64,000 bases of DNA from contig CM066306.1 of assembly GCA_033807695.1 (NCBI GenBank), forward strand, positions 4,216,001-4,280,000, given 5' to 3'. Made by a program: the position numbers and the translations under genes. Every line of letters starts with the position of its first letter. Position 1 is the first letter of the stretch. The DNA is from Daedaleopsis sinensis (lineage: Eukaryota > Basidiomycota > Agaricomycetes > Polyporales > Polyporaceae). Shown piece by piece: positions 57,690 to 64,000 of the stretch. The notes beneath the pieces are model-generated. The model was not told where the DNA came from. It was given only the letters and a program-made list of their open reading frames with translations, and searched no databases.

Positions 57690-59509
57690 TCATTGTTCAT
57701 TCAGCTCGGACAACTCTATCGCTGCCTCCGGATCGGATGCGTTTTTTGACTCCTTCCTGGTCGTACATTGATCGAGTCGGGCGGGGAGATTGCCGGAGGA
57801 AGAACTCGGCGATGACATGGAGTCGTGGGTGATAGCGATAACCCTCTCCGAGACGACTCCGAGTCGGACGGGGAGTACTCCGTGAGATCGTGGAATCCGG
57901 AGAGGCGAAGGGACTTCTCGGTGTCCGACGTACGAGAAGTTGTTCTCGCAGTGGGATTTGTCGAGAGTGACGAGTAGGATAATGAGTGTTGGGTAAACTC
58001 CCTATAGGTCATGACAGATGTCAGTCTACGGTGCGGCCCACTACTGTTGGACCACTAGAGAAATCGGGGGAGGTGTGCTCACAATAAGGGGGACTAGCCT
58101 GACCACCTTCGAACACATATCTAAAGCCAGAGCTGACGCTGTATGTCTCCACAGCTCTTTCTAGAGCGAGCGCCGAGGCCCATAGATCCGCGCGACACTG
58201 GAACGTCACAACAACGGCCTATCACCTGGTTTAGCATTCTCTGACATCGATCGTGGTCAGAGTGACATACCCATAAGATGCAGTACAAAACACCCGTCTC
58301 CACAAGTAAAGCCAGAGTTCTTTCGACTCTGGTTCTAGCGGAGCCTGTGCGAAAAGTCTGTACCATCGTTCTTCGGTGCTCCCTGCAGAAATGGTGCACT
58401 CAGTGGTATGTAGCGTCGAATATAAATATGATGTAGAACATACCAAGCCTTGTATGCGATCAGGCCTGTCGCGGTTGCATTTGTCACCAGAGATAGGATG
58501 GATCCTGAGAGTTCCCATATGTTGCCCGTGTCCGTTTTGGACGAAGAGAATACTGCCGACGCAATGGATACCTGGCCACACGTATTTGTAGTCGCAATGA
58601 TCCCTGTCGCTAATCCGACCATGACATAACATTAGTGGACATGTTCCGAATATATACTGTTAAGTCATTTACTCACTGAATGTGGCGGATATCAGTACAA
58701 CACAAAGGATACGTATAGCGCGATTATTCTTCCAAAGAATCCACGCACGCCACCAAACTATAGCGTCACCGAAGGTGACCTAAAGGGAAATTTGAGTGAA
58801 GCATTGATATTTGTGAGCTTCGAGCATTGGCGTACGTTTATTGTCAAGCTTGCGATCCCAGCACAGTTCTGAGTGAACCGGCTCCAGCTTGACTGGGCAT
58901 GTTCGCCGATAGTAGCGACGCCGTTCAAGTCTAGCTTTGCTGCCTGAGCATCGGGGTATACCTGAGCGAAGTAGTCAAGAGCAAGGTTCGTCTTGGACAG
59001 TGCCATGTGACATTGATGCATGATCGTGTGTAGCTCGTAGGCTGTCTCGCTGAGCGTCGTCACCCAATAGACAGTTGTTGATGCGTAGATAGCCACGATG
59101 GCGAAGAGCATCAACAACCTCGGGGTGTTCTTGAGTCCTTTACGGCTACCACATCTACCAGTCAGCTTCTATGACGTGATAGTGATAGCTATGATCAGGG
59201 CGCCGCTCACCATAGGATATAGAGCGCAATCAAGGCAATGATAGAATATAGCCCTAGTTCACTGCTCAGCATTTTAAGTCTGATTTTGTCAGTTACCATA
59301 GTATTCGCACCATGGAGAACACTCAAAAGAACCGCCTCTATGACCTGCGGAATCACCTGGTACCCAATGTCCGCAATCTCCAGGAGAGCCTCACTCCCGG
59401 GATCTGCTATGCGCAAAGCGAGTTGTTCTGCAAACTCTTTGGAGATCGAGATATTGCCATTTTCCTGTATGAATTCCTGGCGGATGAGCCCGTTCAGGCG
59501 GTCGAGCAT
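57690..59509 (-). CDS. Seven-TM-like membrane protein, copy 4
   Basis: Starts MLDRLNGLIRQEFIQENGNI at 59509. Next come an N-terminal helix (QVIPQVIEAVLLSVLHG), ELGLYSIIALIALYILW (about 59215-59265), PRLLMLFAIVAIYASTTVYW (about 59060-59120), the marker NCAGIASLTINV (about 58840), VTFGDAIVWWRAWILW (about 58735-58780), ELSGSILSLVTNATATGLIA (about 58470-58530), ERTLALLVETGVLYCILWV (about 58270-58330), and GVYPTLIILLVTLDKSHCE (about 57950-58000). The polar tail ends IELSELNEQ with TGA at 57690-57692. All diagnostic motifs of copies 1-3 are present in the same order. It is convergent with the G-alpha-like gene; a functional link is not implied. Confidence 0.75.
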
Positions 59510-60405
59510 AGTGAAGCAGAGAGCAGAGAGCGAGAGCTGCGAGAGCTGCAGTCGCTATATGGTTTCCCGGTAGCAGCGGCATTCTTATATACTACATGGT
59601 CCTGTCGTCATCGCCCGATCATACGGATCGCGAAGTGGTTTTACTGGCTTCTAAGATGTGATAGTTCCTTGAATCAGAAGACGGCGAGTCTGAATTAGCA
59701 GCACTCACTTCGTTCCCTAGTTAACTATCCACTCATCGAGGGGCGAGGGTGTACTACTTGTTAACCGTCAATGATCATCTGTCCAAGTGACCCTTAGTTC
59801 TGTCATACGCGTCAGTATCGTCATCACGGTATCGGTCAGATGAAGCAGATGAACCCCAACCATAGTTAAGTGCTTAACTAATTCAGACGAGAATACTTAG
59901 TATGACCCCCGACTTCAGACGGAGTCGTGAAGTGAAGGCAAGCTCCATGCCGGGGCCCATCCACCACTACTCACGACTGCGACTAGCGCTATGTGCCCGC
60001 GTTCTACATGGCTTCACCTACGTCAGCGGTACACTGTTCCTTGTTCGTGACCGTATGTGTGCGTCTACTTCCTAATCCATCGTCAGAATCACCGCTCGAT
60101 ATCACATACGCTCGACATGAATGTTCTCCCGCGAGACCGACCGTGCTCATTCCGACAGTCCACCACGGGGCAAATCCGTCCCACTTATTCACAGCGGACG
60201 ACCCAACGCAACGGATACCTTGATGACCTGTCACCTGCGGACGAACTTGAAAGACGACTCCTCGCATTGTTTCGGCAGTACAAGTCGAGCGCGAGTTCTG
60301 TTGTGTTAGCACGAATACTCAAGACGGGGAGGGGAGTACTCACTACAATGGGCGCGAGAGCAGTCGCGTACATACTTGAACGCACTCCGGTACGTCGGGG
60401 TCGCG
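59510..60405. other. Intergenic region without a visible gene
   Basis: Between seven-TM copy 4 and the small gene at 60.4 kb. Stops in all frames; no repeat or RNA gene recognised. Confidence 0.4.
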
Positions 60406-61338
60406 TCATTGTATCCCGCGCAACCCGTACTTGATACTTGTGGGTGAATTCAAGCATATCTCCTGTTCGTCCGAGCGGTACCCTGTCGAACCGGAGCTTC
60501 GGAACTCGTCGACGAGGACGCCTGTCCCTCTCGGGCTTGAGTTGAGCGTTGCGCCGGAGTGTGCGAGCCATTTCATGCCCCCGTTGTCCTTGATGCCCGC
60601 GTGGTCATTGCTCACCTACAATGGTCATCAGTTCGGACGGTCAGAGGCAACAATGGGATGCATACGGGTGGAAGAAAGCGTGCGGCGGAATGCGAGGGAG
60701 AGACACACCTACCTTCTGCCCCTCGCGTGCGCACTTTTGAACGTTGATGGCCTCAGGGCAGGCGGGCGACTTACTAGCGGTCCATAGCCCCTTGGACATC
60801 CACTCGCGAAAGCCTGTAGGACTCTCGGCGGGACGGTCAGCAGCGGAGGCATGCACGGGTATGAGATGAGAGTGAGCAGACGCACAACTGATGCTCAAAG
60901 GCCGTCTTGATCAGCAGCAGCACTCCGTATTGCGGCGTCGTCTCAGGCAGGCGCACGATAGCGGCCTGACGAACATCAGGCCGAGAAGGTAGTGCGACTG
61001 CGCGAGAGGCGAATGAGGTCCGCGCAGTCGTATTCTCCGTTCACAAGACAGTCCCGTCATAATATCCCTATTCGCTGTTCGGCGAGGTCTACAGAGGAGA
61101 CGGAGGTGCTGCGCACTCACTTTGCGTTGTGCTTCAACTTCATGTACTTCCTCCTCACGAGCCCGAAAGGCCGTGCACGAATGGTGTACTTGATTCGGAG
61201 CACGCACTACGTCGCGTATATCCTAGGTACGCTTACGTTAGAGACTTCCTCCAGCCCGACTTGCCAGCCTGGGGACGTGGGGTACGTGATCGTGTCATGA
61301 AGGTACGTTACGTTGAAAATCAAGAGCGGTGTGGCCAT
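60406..61338 (-). CDS. Unassigned small intracellular protein
   Basis: The start at 61338 (MATPLLIFNVTYLHDTITYP) follows a weak upstream extension that I reject. The first exon ends EEVSN at a GTAAGC donor. A second exon reads VLRIKYTIRARPFGLVRRKY. A later block is EYDCADLIRLSRSRTTFSA, then QAAIVRLPETTPQYGVLLLI. Further exons give SPTGFREWMSKGLWTASKS, VSNDHAGIKDNGGMKWLAHS, GTGVLVDEFRSSGSTGYRSD and EQEICLNSPTSIKYGLRGIQ before TGA at 60406-60408. No signal peptide, TM or catalytic motif is seen. I do not recognise the family. The join between the second exon and the EYDCADL block could not be made in frame, so there is an unseen splice or a mutation near 61050-61090. Confidence 0.5.
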
Positions 61339-61626
61339 GTTGTGGCTGAGTTGAGGTTGAGGCGTGCGCGTTATTATGAGTATCAAAAGAAGAGATGCAG
61401 GGTGCAGGGTCGTTGTGCTGGAGCAGGAAAGCGGTGGTCGTCGCAGAGATAGCAGCAACTTGATCATCTCTTAGTAGGCCCAGTGCCCGCGAGCGGTGAC
61501 AGAAGGGATGAGCGCTGGCAATTACGTCATCGGGGTGACGCGTCACATCTGGCGCGCTCTGCTGCCAGCGGCGCAAGCGGGTCCTCTCGTTTGATCACTG
61601 CCTCTCTACGTACGTTTGCCTCTGAA

Positions 61627-61872
61627 ATTACAGCTGTTTTCATAACGTTAGACCCTTTTCATCCGAAATACACACATAGTCGGTTGATGCGGAGCTAATA
61701 AAAGCACCCTAGATATCAGGCGGAGTTCTCGGCTTGTTCCGCCGGACACCGTTCTAGCGAAGTCCGCCGGGTCTGCCGTGAGATGCCGCTGATTGTGGAG
61801 CCCAACTCCGCTAGCCGACTATTGTGTGTATTTCGGATGAAAAGGGTCTAACGTTATGAAAACAGCTGTAAT
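61627..61872. mobile_element. Element with 57-bp terminal inverted repeats
   Basis: The left arm 61627-61683 (ATTACAGCTGTTTTCATAAC and onward) is the reverse complement of the right arm 61815-61872, with one inserted base. The 131 bp between them contain no ORF of note; GCGGAG also recurs in inverted orientation just inside the arms. The size and arms fit a miniature inverted-repeat element. Its class is unknown because no clear target duplication is visible. It ends 4 bp before the TAA that I take as the start of the Harbinger element. Confidence 0.8.
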
Positions 61873-62247
61873 CATGTAAGAGCCTGTTCGGATACACAGC
61901 ATGCATCCCCAGATCTCGGTGCGCAAGACATGCATCCCCCATCTTTCCTGTCACTGAATCAGACAAAGGGTCCTTTGTCGGTGAAGGATGTCACAAACAT
62001 TTCAAGTCGACTTGGCAGCGTGTCAAAGGGCTTGATATCTGGGGATGCACGCAGTGATACCAGGTTCTAAGCCTGAATCCGGGTTCTCACCGGATTCTCA
62101 AACTATCATCCGCGTGACAAAATCAGGGCGCTAATTCCGGAGCGCCCGGGTCGCCCGGGCAGCTAGTCACGTTGCAGAGCGCTGGCACCGGCTACAGACG
62201 CCAGCAACGGGCGCCTAAAATATATTTCTTCGTTTTCTGCTTCCACC

Positions 62248-63568
62248 ATGCCTCCCGACCGTCCTCCCCGCCGCAGACTCCGCATATATGCATACTTGGC
62301 AGCACATATGATCACTTCAGTGCGAAAAGTAGTCTCTCTATATGCCGAAACCCACTACAACAAGACGCCATACCATACTTCGGCTCTGACTGGTGCACAG
62401 TGGCTTGAAGAGCTGCGAAACGGTCACGACGATCGTATCAAGACCGAGCTAGGTGTTAGCAAGGACGTTTTCACCAACCTCATTGAGGTTCTTCGGGATC
62501 TCGGTAGTTCCGACTCTCGATTTGTGTCCCTCGAGGAACAGGTGGCAATTTTCCTCTACATGTGCGTGACTGGTATGTCTGTTCGCCATGTGGGAGAGCG
62601 CTTTCAGCGGGCGAATGACACGGTTGCCAAGTGAGTATTCTCGTTGACATGTAGGTACTCTCACGTGCTGATAGCCATGCATTCAGGTATTTCAAGAAAG
62701 TGCTCAATATGCTCTCCTCTCCATCCTTTTACAACCGTTATGTCCACCTTCCCGCTGCCGACGATCCAACTCCTTCACACATCTCCGATAACCCGAAGTT
62801 CTATCCCTTTTTCAAGAACGTTGTTGGGGCGATGGACGGCACACACATCGCTTGCACTCCTCCAGCAGTAGACTGCCCAGCCGTACGCAACCGGAAGGGT
62901 GGTGTCTCGCTGAACTGCTTGGCATGCTGTTCTTTCGACCTTCGCTTTCAACATGTCCTCGGGGGTTGGGAAGGTTCCGTTGCAGATGCAGCTCTGTTTG
63001 CGGATGCTCGCCAGACTTCTCTCCCAGTTCCTGAAGGCAAGATCTATCTTGGAGATGCGGGTTTCCCTGCCTGTGACGTGCTTCTGGTCCCATACCGTGG
63101 AGTACGCTATCATTTGGCGGAGTGGGGCAGGGCAGCAGTGCGGTACGTGGCTCTGAATATTTTCTTTGTGCACCTCACTAATCCGGATGTAGCCCCGCAA
63201 ATGCACAGGAGTTGTACAACCTCCGTCACGCCCAAGCACGAAACGTGGTCGAGCGCATTTTTGGGGTGCTCAAGCGCCGCTTCAAGATCCTTGTCGTTGC
63301 AAGTGAGTTTGGGATGGACGTGCAGGCTCGCATTCTCCCCGCCCTCTGCGCTATCCACAACTACATCCGCATCCACGACGCGGGTGAAATTGAAGACTTC
63401 GCCGATGCTGTTGATCCCTCACCAGGTCGCCTGAATGGAAAGCTAGGCAACGGTCCGGCGAATCAAGCAGAGAAGCAGCGGGCGAAGGAGTTTAGAGATA
63501 AGGTGGCGGGGGAAATGTGGCGTGATTATCAACGGGAGTTGCGGGCACGGGGAGAGGTAGTTGGATAA
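62248..63568 (+). CDS. Harbinger (HARBI1-like) DDE transposase
   Basis: Exons 62248-62630, 62687-63142 and 63193-63568 sum to 1,215 nt, or 404 residues, typical of DDE_Tnp_4 proteins. The N-terminal helical region includes VFTNLIEVLRDLGSSDSRFV and the HTH-like VAIFLYMCVTGMSVRHVGER. The catalytic triad is visible: Asp in NVVGAMDGTHIAC, Asp in IYLGDAGFPACD, and Glu in ARNVVERIFGVLKRRF. It cuts and pastes the element at TWA targets in the nucleus, normally together with the Myb/SANT protein encoded on the other strand. The introns are short (56 and 50 nt), and their correct splicing restores all family motifs. There are no stops or frameshifts, so the enzyme may be active. Confidence 0.93.
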
Positions 63569-63594
63569 TACTTGATACAAACAACACAGCAGTA

Positions 63595-63969
63595 CTATGC
63601 AATAGTTTCTCCAATCCACAGCTTGCGAAGCCCTTCACGCTTCAAAGCCATGTACGCATCAGCCGCTGAAGGACTACCTTCAAAGACCTTGATCAACCGG
63701 ACAAGTTCATGGTCCGATAGATGAGTCTCCAACTCCTGTGCGCGCTCAATAGCGGCCCGCCTGCGCTGTGGGGTGGAGGGCATGGTGGGGAGCATTGGTT
63801 GACCCTTCTCGAGAGATACCAAATCCCGCATGATGTCGTTGAAGTCTCCGAGTTGCTCCGACACCGAGTTGATTGCCTGCGCACCTTGAGAGAGACGAGG
63901 CTTCTTGATACTCCCCTCGCCTGTGGCTGAAGACTTGCGCTTGGGGGTGACAGGGAGAGCGGGAGTATT
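63595..63969 (-). CDS. Myb/SANT-like partner protein of the Harbinger element (last exon)
   Basis: The terminal exon starts after a TATAG acceptor at 63970 and reads PVTPKRKSSATGEGSIKKPR, SVSEQLGDFNDIMRDLVSLE, ELETHLSDHELVRLIKVFEG and DAYMALKREGLRKLWIGETI before TAG at 63595-63597. This is the conserved C-terminal part of the fungal proteins that accompany Harbinger transposases; the DNA-binding SANT domain would lie upstream, beyond base 64000. In this family the partner carries the transposase into the nucleus and helps bind the ends. It is convergent with the transposase, with only 26 bp between the stops. The 5' exons are missing because the window ends. Confidence 0.8.
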   Translation of the reverse strand, partial: NTPALPVTPKRKSSATGEGSIKKPRLSQGAQAINSVSEQLGDFNDIMRDLVSLEKGQPMLPTMPSTPQRRRAAIERAQELETHLSDHELVRLIKVFEGSPSAADAYMALKREGLRKLWIGETIA

Positions 63970-64000
63970 CTATATGCCAGTTGGGGCAACATGTAGAGAA

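Larger units (their letters stand above)
61880..64000. mobile_element. PIF/Harbinger transposon, right end outside the window
   Basis: Contains a DDE transposase on the plus strand and a convergent Myb/SANT-like partner on the minus strand, the two genes expected in an autonomous Harbinger element. The left border is inferred: TAA (61877-61879) fits the three-base TWA target duplication, and the following GAGCCTGTTCGGATACA resembles Harbinger termini. Just inside, an inverted pair (GCATGCATCCCCAGAT at about 61899 and ATCTGGGGATGCACGC at about 62037) may be subterminal binding sites. Confidence 0.7.

Overview
The window looks like nuclear DNA of an agaricomycete fungus, most likely of the wood-decay type. 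Genes are split by many introns of about 50-70 nt with GT(A/G)(A/C)GT donors and CAG/TAG acceptors. Several families are typical of mushroom-forming fungi: DUF6593, DUF6534-like and other seven-TM proteins, F-box/LRR genes, a divergent G-alpha, and a Harbinger element with a Myb/SANT partner. All gene models were spliced by eye from sequence. Where exon sums are quoted, they were checked for frame.

Layout. 1-1.7 kb: seven-TM family copy 1, cut by the left edge. 2.1-12.5 kb: three FAD-linked (GOOX/BBE-type) secreted oxidases (two minus, one plus) around a decayed F-box gene. 13.1-17.6 kb: a hypothetical protein, a SAM methyltransferase and a DUF6534-like membrane protein with a poor 5' half. 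17.8-22.6 kb: one very large minus-strand gene joining an alpha-helical N-terminal region, an EF-hand, a W-G-x-F-type domain, a ZZ zinc finger and a coiled coil. 24.3-26.2 kb: a fourth oxidase paralog with a frameshift in exon 1. 26.4-27.1 kb: DUF6593 protein. 27.6-31.2 kb: HAM1-like lipid-binding family gene with a frameshift. 31.7-36.6 kb: seven-TM copies 2 and 3, separated by a decayed copy of the HAM1-like gene's 3' end; this shows that the tail-plus-seven-TM block was duplicated in tandem. 38.0-46.5 kb: glyoxalase I (with an in-frame stop), a 1,104-residue disordered protein and a vacuolar Ca2+/H+ exchanger. 46.8 kb: a 231-bp MITE. 47.7-48.4 kb: broken Asp/Glu/hydantoin racemase gene. 48.4-53.1 kb: gene-poor. 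53.1-57.0 kb: G-alpha-like gene with 14 exons, including 9-nt and 18-nt microexons. 57.7-59.5 kb: seven-TM copy 4. 60.4-61.3 kb: small unassigned gene. 61.6-64.0 kb: a hairpin element directly beside a PIF/Harbinger transposon whose right end lies outside the window.

No single operon-like system is visible. The main themes are local expansion of two families (four oxidases, four seven-TM proteins), visible decay of several members, and DNA transposons at the right end. The oxidases are predicted to act outside the cell on carbohydrates or related alcohols. The seven-TM proteins, the divergent G-alpha and the EF-hand/ZZ protein could be sensing or signalling components, but nothing in the sequence links them to one pathway.
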